A DNA stretch of 64,000 nucleotides from an uncultured Oscillospiraceae bacterium. GTDB lineage: Bacteria; Bacillota; Clostridia; Oscillospirales; Acutalibacteraceae. Each line of letters starts with the position of its first letter. Positions within the stretch are counted from its first letter, which is position 1. Positions 51,713 through 59,579 of the stretch are shown here, piece by piece. The notes beneath the pieces were generated by a model that worked only from the letters and a program-made list of their open reading frames with translations, was not told where the DNA came from and searched no databases. Made by a program: the position numbers and the translations under genes. The stretch lies in assembly GCA_900542575.1 (NCBI GenBank), contig UQOE01000004.1, positions 62,001-126,000 on the forward strand, in the 5' to 3' direction.

Positions 51713-53473
51713 ATGTATCAGGCTCTGTACCGGAAGTACCGTCCGAAAGTGTTCGCGGATGTCGTCGGACAGGAGCACGTTACCCGGACGCTCATGAATG
51801 AAATCCGGACCGGACGGCACTCCCATGCCTATCTGTTCACCGGCTCCCGCGGCACCGGGAAAACCACCTGCGCCAAAATTTTTGCGAAGGCGGTCAACTG
51901 TGAGCACCCGGTAAACGGCGACCCGTGCAACGAGTGCGCAACCTGCCGCGGCATTGACAGCGGCGCTGTCATGGACGTCGTGGAAATTGATGCCGCCAGC
52001 AACAACGGCGTCGACAGCATCCGGGACATCCGGGACGAGGCCAATTTTACGCCGGTCAACGGGAAGTACCGCGTCTATATTATTGACGAGGTGCATATGC
52101 TTTCCACCGGCGCATTCAATGCTCTGCTGAAGACTTTGGAGGAGCCGCCGGCCCATGTCAAATTCATTCTGGCCACCACAGAAGTGCACAAACTTCCGGC
52201 CACCATTCTCTCCCGCTGCCAGCGCTTTGACTTTAAGCGCATCAGCCCCGAAGACATTGCGGGCCGGGTCCTCTATGTGGCAGACCAGGAACACCTGAAT
52301 GTGACGCAGGACGCGGCCAATCTCATAGCGCGGCTTGCGGACGGCGCACTGCGCGACGCCCTGTCCATTCTGGACCAGTGCATGGGACACGGCACGGACA
52401 TCGACGAAAACGTTGTCAATGAGGTGGTCGGCCTCACCGGCCGCACCCACCTGTTTGCTCTGGCGGACAGTATTCTGCAGCGGTCCAGCGCCTCTGCGCT
52501 GGACCAAATCAACGAGCTTCACAGCCGTTCCTGTGACATGGAGCGTCTCTGCAGCGAACTCATCAACCATTTCCGCAACCTCATGGTCTGCCGCGCGGTC
52601 TCAGACCCGCAGAACCTCATCGTCTGCTCCCCGCAGGAGCTGGCCGATTACGAGGAAGAGGCCCAGGACTGCAATATGCAGGACATCATGCATGTTCTGA
52701 ATGTGCTGGGAGAGACTCTGACCTATATGAGAAAAGGTCTGAATCGCAGGGTGGAAATGGAAATGGCGGTCATCCGTCTCTGCGGAGAGGAGCCCGCCGG
52801 GGCGCCGCAGGAGATACCGTCCCCTGTGCCGCGGCCCCGCAGACATGCCAAACCTGCCCCGAAGAAGGCGGAGCCGAAACCGGCTCCGGCAGAGGACATC
52901 CCATTGCCCGATGATTTTGCGACACCGCCCCCGGAGGACGAAGAAGTTCCGCTTCCTCCGCCTCCGCAGGAAGAGGCGCCGGCGGCACCGGAGCGCCCGC
53001 AGCCGGAACCAAGGCACGAGCCCGAACCGGTTCCGGAATCGGAAGGCGGACCGGCACCGGAAGAGATGCCCGCGGCATCAAATTCTGCTGACGCCGTTAT
53101 CCCGCCGCAGGAATGGGAGGCTTTCTCCCATCTGCTGCAGGAAAAGGACAAGCGCTTTATCGGCGCGTTGACCGGTTCTAAGGCGGTTCGGCGCGGCGGC
53201 TCGCTGTTTATCCATTCCGACATGCCGCTGCTGAAATCCTTCCTGAAACAGGAGGAACTGCGGCGGAAAGTACAGGAAGCGGCCGAAGAGCAGTTCGGAC
53301 AGCCGCTGCAGCCCATGCTGGTGGACGCCGCAGCTTTCCGCAGGGAAAAAGATGCCGTCTCCGGGAAAGCGGCGGAGTCCAAACAGAAACCGAAATCCAT
53401 TACGGGAGACCCGCTGGAGCAGTTTGTGAAAAAGGCGGAAGATCTCGGTTTACCCATTGAAATAAAGGAGTAA
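51713..53473 (+). CDS. dnaX: DNA polymerase III subunits gamma and tau
   Basis: It loads the beta clamp and links polymerase cores. The 586-residue product has the AAA+ domain with Walker A GSRGTGKT near residue 44-51, the zinc module Cys63, 72, 75, 78, and Walker B VYIIDEVHML. A Pro/Glu-rich linker follows near residues 360-470, then the C-terminal tau domain. ATG 51713 follows GGAGG. I saw no slippery A-rich heptamer to make a shorter gamma. A TATAAT at 51683 is a possible own promoter. Operon continues through recR. Confidence 0.96.
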   Translation: MYQALYRKYRPKVFADVVGQEHVTRTLMNEIRTGRHSHAYLFTGSRGTGKTTCAKIFAKAVNCEHPVNGDPCNECATCRGIDSGAVMDVVEIDAASNNGVDSIRDIRDEANFTPVNGKYRVYIIDEVHMLSTGAFNALLKTLEEPPAHVKFILATTEVHKLPATILSRCQRFDFKRISPEDIAGRVLYVADQEHLNVTQDAANLIARLADGALRDALSILDQCMGHGTDIDENVVNEVVGLTGRTHLFALADSILQRSSASALDQINELHSRSCDMERLCSELINHFRNLMVCRAVSDPQNLIVCSPQELADYEEEAQDCNMQDIMHVLNVLGETLTYMRKGLNRRVEMEMAVIRLCGEEPAGAPQEIPSPVPRPRRHAKPAPKKAEPKPAPAEDIPLPDDFATPPPEDEEVPLPPPPQEEAPAAPERPQPEPRHEPEPVPESEGGPAPEEMPAASNSADAVIPPQEWEAFSHLLQEKDKRFIGALTGSKAVRRGGSLFIHSDMPLLKSFLKQEELRRKVQEAAEEQFGQPLQPMLVDAAAFRREKDAVSGKAAESKQKPKSITGDPLEQFVKKAEDLGLPIEIKE

Positions 53474-53479
53474 GATACT

Positions 53480-53830
53480 ATGAAAGCAAACTATCAGAGA
53501 GGCGGCCAGGGCGTCAACCAGGCCGGCATGATGAAGCAAATCCAGAAAATGCAGGAGGAGATGGAGGCCAAGCAGGCGGAAGTCCAGGAGACCGAGTTTA
53601 CCGCATCGGCCGGCGGCGGAGCGGTGGACGTCGTGGTTACCGGTTCCCATGAGGTCAAATCTATCCAGATCAAGCCGGAGGTCGTCGACCCCGAGGATGT
53701 GGAAATGCTGGAAGATCTCCTTCTCGCAGCCCTGAACGAGGCCAACCGCAAGGCGGCCGAGGCAATGGAGAAGAGCATGAACTCCGTTACCGGCGGCATG
53801 AATGTCCCGGGTCTGGAGGGCCTTCTTTAA
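53480..53830 (+). CDS. ebfC: YbaB/EbfC nucleoid-associated protein
   Basis: These proteins bind DNA as dimers. The 116-residue product has the family pattern: an N-terminal helix (GMMKQIQKMQEEMEAKQAE), a beta-sheet core GGGAVDVVVTGSHEVKSIQIKPEVVD, and the C-terminal helix. The length is normal. It starts seven bases after dnaX and its stop overlaps the recR start in the TAATG manner. Confidence 0.95.
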   Translation: MKANYQRGGQGVNQAGMMKQIQKMQEEMEAKQAEVQETEFTASAGGGAVDVVVTGSHEVKSIQIKPEVVDPEDVEMLEDLLLAALNEANRKAAEAMEKSMNSVTGGMNVPGLEGLL

Positions 53831-54429
53831 TGAGCAGCGGCTACGACGTCGCGGCGCTCTCCCGACTCATTGAGCAGTTTGAGCGCATGCCGGGCATCGG
53901 GCACAAGAGCGCGCAGCGCATGGCGTTCTACGTGCTGGACATGACGGATGATGACGCCAAACAGTTTGCGCAGGCCATCACCGATGCCCATACCAAAATC
54001 CATCGCTGCAAAATCTGCTGCAACCTCACGGAAGGAGAAATCTGTTCCATCTGCGCCAATGAGGCGCGGGACAAATCCACAATCTGCGTGGTAGAGGACC
54101 CTCGGGACGTCATTGCCATTGAGCGGACCCATGAATACGGTGGCGTGTACCATGTGCTGCACGGCGTCATCTCCCCCATGAACGGCGTCGGGCCGGACGA
54201 GCTCACCATCAAGGAGCTCCTGGCACGGCTGGACTCCGTGAAAGAGGTCATCATGGCGACGAATCCCACCGTCGAGGGAGAGGCCACGGCCATGTACATT
54301 TCCAGACTCATGAAGCCGCTGGGCATTCGGACCACGCGGCTTGCCTACGGCGTCCCGGTCGGCGCAGACCTGGAGTACGCCGACGAGGTCACGCTGTCCC
54401 GGGCTATGGAGGGCCGCCGGGACATCTGA
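53830..54429 (+). CDS. recR: Recombination protein RecR
   Basis: RecR with RecF and RecO helps load RecA at gaps. The 199-residue product has the helix-hairpin-helix MPGIGHKSAQRMAFY near the start, the zinc finger CKICCNLTEGEICSIC and the Toprim domain with CVVEDPRDVIAIERTHEY, ending in a C-terminal Walker B-like tail (RTTRLAYGVPVGADLEYADE). Length is normal. It is cotranscribed with dnaX and ebfC. Confidence 0.96.
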   Translation: MSSGYDVAALSRLIEQFERMPGIGHKSAQRMAFYVLDMTDDDAKQFAQAITDAHTKIHRCKICCNLTEGEICSICANEARDKSTICVVEDPRDVIAIERTHEYGGVYHVLHGVISPMNGVGPDELTIKELLARLDSVKEVIMATNPTVEGEATAMYISRLMKPLGIRTTRLAYGVPVGADLEYADEVTLSRAMEGRRDI

Positions 54430-54471
54430 TCTCTGTCCATATATTCGATTCGGCAAAGGAGGCGAAGTACC

Positions 54472-54954
54472 GTGCCAGCAAAGAAAAAAGACGCGGACGG
54501 CATTACAACCGTTGCGCGGAATAAAAAAGCGTATCACGACTATACGGTCCTGGAATCCTTTGAGGCCGGAATTGAGCTCTTCGGCACCGAGGTCAAATCC
54601 TGCCGCCAGGGAAAAATCAATCTGAAGGACTCCTGGTGCAGCATCGACAAGGGCGAGGTGTTCGTCAACGGCATGCACATCAGCCCGTATGAGCACGGCA
54701 ATATCTTTAACCGCGACCCGGACCGGAAGCGAAAACTTCTCCTGCACCGCCGGGAAATCGACCGTCTGTTCGGTACCCTGAAGACACAGGGCTACACGCT
54801 CATTCCGCTGTCCGCCTATTTCCGCAAAGGCAAACTGAAGATTCAGGTCGGCCTCTGCAAGGGCAAAAAGAACTATGACAAGCGGGACGCTATTGCCCGG
54901 AAAGACGCCGAGCGGGAGAAACAGCGCGCCATGAAGGAGCGCGGTTCCTGGTAA
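54472..54954 (+). CDS. smpB: SsrA-binding protein SmpB
   Basis: SmpB brings tmRNA to stalled ribosomes. The 160-residue product starts with GTG after AAAGGAGG and has the KKAYHDYTVLESFEAGIELFGTEVKS segment, the MHISPYEHGN block and the KGKKNYDKRD tail that binds the decoding centre. It is directly upstream of the tmRNA gene, as in many bacteria. Confidence 0.97.
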   Translation: MPAKKKDADGITTVARNKKAYHDYTVLESFEAGIELFGTEVKSCRQGKINLKDSWCSIDKGEVFVNGMHISPYEHGNIFNRDPDRKRKLLLHRREIDRLFGTLKTQGYTLIPLSAYFRKGKLKIQVGLCKGKKNYDKRDAIARKDAEREKQRAMKERGSW

Positions 54955-54958
54955 ACAC

Positions 54959-54987
54959 TTGCAATCGGATGGTGTCAGGAGTATACT
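54959..54987 (+). promoter_or_regulatory. Promoter of the tmRNA gene
   Basis: TTGCAA (54959-54964) and TATACT (54982-54987) are separated by 17 bases. Transcription would start about 10 bases before the mature 5' end of the RNA. Confidence 0.7.
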
Positions 54988-55004
54988 GATATCCCCAAAG
55001 ATCC

Positions 55005-55358
55005 GGGGATGAAAGGATTTCGACGGGGACCAACAAGCATGATAAGCGGGTAGAGGCGAGAATCCTCTATAAACTTCTCAAACTTATAAATTAGATAACA
55101 ACTCTAATTACGAACTGCAGGCTGCGTAAGCACCCTGCCGTTTCTGCCGGGAGCACCGCGGCCCGGACAGAAGCGTCGACTTGAGCGGTGAACGTGCATC
55201 GGAGAGGGTTTCGACTCCGGTCATGAACCAGGAACTACCGACGGCACCGGCCTGTTGACCGGCGAGTGCCCGGGGGAATCCTAATAGATCAAATACACCC
55301 GTAGAAAGTTGTGTGGACGGGTTTTCGGACGTGGTTTCGAGTACCACCATCTCCACCA
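55005..55358 (+). ncRNA. ssrA: Transfer-messenger RNA
   Basis: It rescues stalled ribosomes and tags unfinished proteins. The acceptor stem pairs GGGGATG (55005-55011) with CATCTCC (55348-55354), followed by encoded ACCA at 55355-55358. A T-loop GGTTTCGAGTACC precedes it. The tag frame ends with TAA 55127-55129 and encodes DNNSNYELQAA at 55094-55126, ending in the proteolysis signal QAA rather than LAA. GAT is the first codon in the best-placed frame; earlier AAA and TTA codons are the alternative. No GCN resume codon is seen. Length is 354 bases, one-piece type. Confidence 0.9.
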
Positions 55359-55364
55359 AAATGT

Positions 55365-55410
55365 AAGAACCGCCGCAGGGCCGAGAGGCTGTGCGGCGGT
55401 TCTTTTGTTT
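55365..55410 (+). terminator. Terminator of tmRNA
   Basis: AAGAACCGCCGCA pairs with TGCGGCGGTTCTT, with a U-rich tail TTGTTTT. It closes the smpB-ssrA transcript. Confidence 0.9.
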
Positions 55411-55464
55411 TGCAGGATGCAGGGGCGCAGATAAGCTCACCAAGGTCTGGTCCTGGAAGACCGC

Positions 55465-55533
55465 GGCAGATCAAATTTCAAAATTCGCTTTTTGATCTGC
55501 CAGATCAGCAGGCAATCCACGCTGCGATCTGCC
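55465..55533. repeat. 69-bp palindromic repeat, copy 1
   Basis: The unit has an internal palindrome, GGCAGATCAAA pairing with TTTGATCTGCC, and ends in GCGATCTGCC. It differs from copy 2 at five of 69 positions. GATCTGCC or its complement appears several times in each copy. Confidence 0.85.
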
Positions 55534-55578
55534 ATATTTGGAAAAATAATGGTTTTGATCTGCCAGCCCCGCTTCCCC
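55534..55578. other. Spacer between the two 69-bp repeats
   Basis: 45 bases that include a further GATCTGCC (55556-55563) and no gene-like frame. The whole block from 55465 to 55647 is noncoding. Confidence 0.6.
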
Positions 55579-55647
55579 GGCAGATCAAATTTCCAAATTT
55601 GCTTTTTGATCTGCCAGATCGGCAGACAAACCACGCTGCGATCTGCC
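55579..55647. repeat. 69-bp palindromic repeat, copy 2
   Basis: Same layout as copy 1 at 55465; the inner AAATTT-CC-AAATTT and outer GGCAGATCAAA/TTTGATCTGCC arms make a long hairpin. It lies downstream of tmRNA, between it and the leftward reductase gene. Confidence 0.85.
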
Positions 55648-55673
55648 TTTTGCGGTGCTGTTTTGAATCGAGC

Positions 55674-56852
55674 TTATAGAATTGGGATCTTGATCGTCAG
55701 ATCGGAGAGCGGATATGCGGAGCAGGAGTGGAACCATCCCATCTCCTTATCCATCATTCGGCGGCCGTCGCCAAGGGGACTGACGAAGATGTCGCCGGCG
55801 CGGAGCTGAGCACGGCAGAATCCGCATTCACCTGCGCGGCAGTGGGTGTCAATCGGAATTCCGGCACGCTCCAGTGCAACCGCAACCGGTTCGCCGCCGG
55901 AGGCGGGAATAACATCTTCTTGGACGCCGCGGACAACGGTGATCTTATATGTCTTCTCAACATTGTCCACAGGGAATCCGGGGATAAGTGAGACGTTGCG
56001 CGGCTGCGCGGAGGCGTCGTGGCGGAAGCGGCGGGCCTCGACGCCCATCTCATCAAGAGACTTCTTGACAAAGTTGAACATCGGGAGCGGGCCGCAGAAG
56101 AAATAAGTGGTATCCGGAAGGGAGTACTTCTCAATGAGTTCCCTTGTGATAAATCCTTTTTCCCCTTCCCATTCTGGGTCATCTGACATGACATGGACGA
56201 CATGGACTTTGCCGCATTCCGCGACGCGATCCAGATCCTCTTTCATGCAGATGTCCTTATGGTTCAGGGATCCGTAGAGGATGGTCAGATTGATATCCAG
56301 TTTGCCCGCGGCAATCTCTTTTGCCATGGAGACAAACGGGGTAATGCCGCTGCCGCCGGCAAGAGCGAGGATGTTTTTGGTATCCCGGAGCGGCTCGTAG
56401 TAGAACTGGCCGCACGGGAGATCGACCCGGACGGTGTCACCCTCTTTCAGATTTTCATCGAGATAGGACGGGACAAACATGCCGGGACCGTTTTTTATGG
56501 TGACCTCGAAGAACGGCTCGTCGGTGCGGGCCTCATAAGGCGCGGAGGAAATGGAATAGGCACGGGTCAGACGGCTCTTCCCGATCTGGAAATAGAAGTT
56601 CGCATACTGACCGCTCTGAAAAGGCGGCACATGGCCGTCCTGGGGAACGAATCGATAGGTTTTGGAAGACGGGGAGCTCTGGGTAACCGAGGCGACGGTA
56701 TAGTTCTTCGGACCCGGGTGCAGCGCGTCGGCAAGATTTCGAATGGGGTCGTTCGGCTGCGGTGTGGGAGAACCGGATGTAATTAATTCCTCACGGGCCT
56801 GCATGATGCGGTTGGCACCGGTAATATCTTTAAAAAATCCTTTTACTTTCAT
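55674..56852 (-). CDS. FAD/NAD(P)-binding ferredoxin-type reductase with C-terminal [2Fe-2S]
   Basis: The 392-residue product is an FNR-like enzyme: a FAD domain (RAYSISSAPYEA) near residues 95-120, a pyridine nucleotide domain (LALAGGSGITPFVSMAKEI near residue 165, and CGPLPM), and a C-terminal plant-type ferredoxin with Cys338, Cys343, Cys346 and Cys377. It is a self-contained electron carrier like reductases of anaerobic oxygenases and dehydrogenases. The start overlaps the stop of the flavoprotein gene at 56849, so they are an operon. Confidence 0.88.
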   Translation of the reverse strand: MKVKGFFKDITGANRIMQAREELITSGSPTPQPNDPIRNLADALHPGPKNYTVASVTQSSPSSKTYRFVPQDGHVPPFQSGQYANFYFQIGKSRLTRAYSISSAPYEARTDEPFFEVTIKNGPGMFVPSYLDENLKEGDTVRVDLPCGQFYYEPLRDTKNILALAGGSGITPFVSMAKEIAAGKLDINLTILYGSLNHKDICMKEDLDRVAECGKVHVVHVMSDDPEWEGEKGFITRELIEKYSLPDTTYFFCGPLPMFNFVKKSLDEMGVEARRFRHDASAQPRNVSLIPGFPVDNVEKTYKITVVRGVQEDVIPASGGEPVAVALERAGIPIDTHCRAGECGFCRAQLRAGDIFVSPLGDGRRMMDKEMGWFHSCSAYPLSDLTIKIPIL

Positions 56853-58390
56853 TCTGCGGCACCTTCCTTCTCAACATGGTCCAATACATATTTGGCGGCT
56901 GCACGGCCATTGGTGACGGCCGGGCCCATGCCGTCTCCGCTGACGCCTGCGGCGCCGTTGAAGGCGAGGCCGGAGATGTAATCCTCCTCATCGGCCATCT
57001 GCAGACGGGCGACAGCATGGTCATCCATACTGTGGGTGTAGCCATAGATACTGCCCTTCCATGCACCGACATAGTGGGAAATTGTGATCGGTGTGGAGAC
57101 CTCAATTTCAACAATATTTCCGGCAATCTTAGCTCCGGTCTTTTCCTCGTATTCCGAGATAAACTGGGTGGCCAGCTCCCGCTTGAGGGCAAAGTAGTCC
57201 TCCTCTTTGACATCCAGGAAGCCGTCAACCAGAGGAAGCGTGGTGATGGAAAACTGGGTGTACCCTTTCGGAACCGCGTCCGGATTGGCGTAGTTCATGC
57301 AGATGCTGGTGAGATAAGTCCAGTTGCCCAGTTTGCGGTTCTCCGCCCAAAGTTTATCGGTGTCCAGATTGTCTCCGCTGAAGACGCTGTAGTCCTCAAT
57401 GCCGAGCTCTTCGGGGGTCCCCTTGAGAATCATCATGACAGAGACCGGGCAGACCGAGAGATGGCGCCCGTTGATTTCCCGGATAGCCCCTTCCGGAACG
57501 GCAGAAGCAGGCTCAATCATCTGGCTGTAGACGCGGTTTGGATAGGCGCCGGAAACTACATAGTCGCAGGAGATTTCATCGCCGCGGCGTGTGCGGACGC
57601 CTTTGACTTTGCCGTTCTCCACCAGAATTTTCTCGACTTCCTGGCAGAACTCAATCTGTGCGCCGTTCTCTTCCACTTTCTGCTCCAGTTTCATGCTCAT
57701 CTCATGGGAGAAGCCGCGGCATACATAGCTGCCGCCGCGGAAGTAGTCCGCCATGAGGAAGGCGTAGATGGTGAAGGGAAGGGTGCTGAGCGGAGCGCCG
57801 ACATAGATCCAGTAGGCGGAGAGGATTTCCCGGACTTTCTGGGGGAACTCGTAGAGATCCATGATTTCCTTCGCGGAATAGCCCAGCGTTTTGACAAAGT
57901 CCGGATGCTTAATGAGCATCATGGCCTTGCTCATCTGGGTCGTGGAAAGGATATTCATGGAATTGTAAACGCGGTTGCAGAGGTTCATGAAGTCGAAGAC
58001 TTTATCCCCCCAGCCGGGACAGGCGGCGTCCACTTCTTCTGCCATTCGCTGAAAGCCCGCATGGAGCGTGACGTCGATGCCGTCCTTCGGGATGACCAGG
58101 CGATACGCTTCCGGGACGCGGAGCCAGTCGATGTGGACATCGTTTTCCTGAAAGAACTGCTCCACCTTGAGGGTATCCTCTTTCGGACCGATGCTCATCA
58201 TCTCATGGAGGGTTGCCTCCATCTCAAATCCGCCCCGGACATAGCTGGTTGCAAGGCCTCCCGGCAGATTGTGCTTCTCGAGGATCAGAATATCCTTAAT
58301 GCCTTTCTGCTGCAGCTGAAGTGCAGTGGAGAGACCGGAGAGCGCACCGCCGATGATGACGACCTGATAATGGTCTTTGTAAAAAGCCAT
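56849..58390 (-). CDS. FAD-dependent oxidoreductase (phytoene desaturase/amine oxidase superfamily)
   Basis: The 513-residue product has an N-terminal FAD-binding motif VVIIGGALSGLSTALQLQQKG and the GGLATSYVRGGFEMEATLHEM region, and continues with a superfamily C-terminal domain that ends in GDGMGPAVTNGRAAAKYVL. This is the NAD(P)/FAD-dependent CrtI/desaturase-like fold. Substrate unknown. AAGGAGG lies before ATG 58390. The downstream reductase could supply electrons. A LysR gene is divergent. Confidence 0.85.
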   Translation of the reverse strand: MAFYKDHYQVVIIGGALSGLSTALQLQQKGIKDILILEKHNLPGGLATSYVRGGFEMEATLHEMMSIGPKEDTLKVEQFFQENDVHIDWLRVPEAYRLVIPKDGIDVTLHAGFQRMAEEVDAACPGWGDKVFDFMNLCNRVYNSMNILSTTQMSKAMMLIKHPDFVKTLGYSAKEIMDLYEFPQKVREILSAYWIYVGAPLSTLPFTIYAFLMADYFRGGSYVCRGFSHEMSMKLEQKVEENGAQIEFCQEVEKILVENGKVKGVRTRRGDEISCDYVVSGAYPNRVYSQMIEPASAVPEGAIREINGRHLSVCPVSVMMILKGTPEELGIEDYSVFSGDNLDTDKLWAENRKLGNWTYLTSICMNYANPDAVPKGYTQFSITTLPLVDGFLDVKEEDYFALKRELATQFISEYEEKTGAKIAGNIVEIEVSTPITISHYVGAWKGSIYGYTHSMDDHAVARLQMADEEDYISGLAFNGAAGVSGDGMGPAVTNGRAAAKYVLDHVEKEGAAE

Positions 58391-58436
58391 GAAATGCCTC
58401 CTTCTTTTTAATGTTACTGAATTAACAACCATCTCT

Positions 58437-58466
58437 ATTATAGAGAGAAGAATCCGCTGCCGGCAA
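58437..58466 (-). promoter_or_regulatory. Promoter of the flavoprotein operon
   Basis: On the minus strand TTGCCG (58461-58466) and TATAAT (58437-58442) are 18 bases apart. Transcription would start near 58430. The palindrome at 58483-58505 is centred near -64, a typical LysR activator position. Confidence 0.6.
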
Positions 58467-58482
58467 TTCGCATTTCTCACAG

Positions 58483-58505
58483 ATATATTCCAGCTTGGAA
58501 TATAT
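58483..58505. promoter_or_regulatory. LysR-type operator, perfect nine-base inverted repeat
   Basis: ATATATTCC-N5-GGAATATAT is a perfect inverted repeat. It holds the T-N11-A box of LysR regulators (TTCC-N5-GGAA). It lies in the divergent region between the LysR gene and the flavoprotein operon. Confidence 0.65.
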
Positions 58506-58575
58506 AAAGCAAAAAATACATTGATCTCTCCAACAGATGCACTTATATTTTTTCTTGAAAGGAATGATGATAGCG

Positions 58576-59487
58576 ATGGAACTCGAATACTGGAAAGACT
58601 TCATTGTTCTCTCGGAGACCCTGAGCTTCCGTGAGGCGGCAAACCGGCTTCATCTCTCGCAGTCCGCCCTGTCCAAACGAATTCGTGTTCTGGAAGATGC
58701 CTGCGGAGGGCGCCTTTTTACCCGGACCACCCGGCGGATTGAGCTGAGCGAACGGGGCCGGGCTGTTCTGCCCTCGGCAATGCAGCTGGCCGCAGATGCG
58801 GCTCGCCTGGAAAAAGACCTGCGTCATTTCGACGCAGAGCGCTCCAACCGTCTTCAGCTCGGGACGATCCGCAATTTTCAGGCCTACGGCATTGACGATA
58901 TTTTTCTTGCATTTGAACAGGCGTATCCGCAGTATGTCCTGAATCTGCTGGAGGGAGACCTGCAGGAGGTGGAGCAGGACTTTCGGGAGCGGAAGACCAA
59001 CCTGTTCTGTACCTACCGCTCCGGGGATCGCTGCGGCTCCGGCGGCGACCCGGACTTCCGGTTCCTTCCGGTGGGCGAGGGGCAGTTCGGCGTCATCACC
59101 AAAACCGACGACCCGCTGACCCGCGCGGAATCGGTAAAAATCCAGGACCTGGACGGCTGCCAGCTTCTGCTGCCGGCCCGGGGCAGCTTTTTCTACCATC
59201 AGCTGCTGGAAGCGTTTCAGAAGGAGAAAATCACCTACAACATTGTCTCAGAGGGGAGCTCCTTCGGCGTCCTGGACCTGGTGCGCGCCGGCGTCGGCGT
59301 GGCCGTCCAGCATTATGAGCTCTATAAGAGCTACCGCTACCGGGAAGATCTTGCCTGGAAGCCGCTGGCTCCCCCAATCCGCTATGAGTTCGGACTCGGC
59401 TACCGGGACAGCAGTGCTCTGACAGGCCCGGAGCGGGCGTTTGTCACCTATCTGCGCAGCCATTACCTCTATCTGTCGAACATTTGA
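58576..59487 (+). CDS. LysR-family transcriptional regulator
   Basis: The roughly 303-residue protein has the N-terminal helix-turn-helix typical of LysR (EYWKDFIVLSETLSFREAANRLHLSQSALSKRIRVLE) and an effector domain of two lobes. I chose ATG 58576 as it gives the usual family N-terminus (MELEYWKDF); ATG 58567 and 58564 are alternatives and the GAAAGGA site at 58557-58563 suits none of them well. Transcribed divergently from the FAD/FNR operon. Confidence 0.88.
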   Translation: MELEYWKDFIVLSETLSFREAANRLHLSQSALSKRIRVLEDACGGRLFTRTTRRIELSERGRAVLPSAMQLAADAARLEKDLRHFDAERSNRLQLGTIRNFQAYGIDDIFLAFEQAYPQYVLNLLEGDLQEVEQDFRERKTNLFCTYRSGDRCGSGGDPDFRFLPVGEGQFGVITKTDDPLTRAESVKIQDLDGCQLLLPARGSFFYHQLLEAFQKEKITYNIVSEGSSFGVLDLVRAGVGVAVQHYELYKSYRYREDLAWKPLAPPIRYEFGLGYRDSSALTGPERAFVTYLRSHYLYLSNI

Positions 59488-59579
59488 CCTGAATTTTCCT
59501 CTTCTTTACAAAGCTGTGCGCCGGTTTTGATGATGGGCGCAGATAATAGGCTCTGTATTGAAAGGAGGAGGTGACTGCG

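Noticed and set aside
52850..53000. Programmed frameshift for a gamma form of dnaX
   Set aside because: I looked for an A-rich slippery heptamer followed by a stem in the linker region and found none.
55465..55647. CRISPR array
   Set aside because: Only two units, with a 45-base gap, five differences between copies and strong palindromes. No cas genes in the window.
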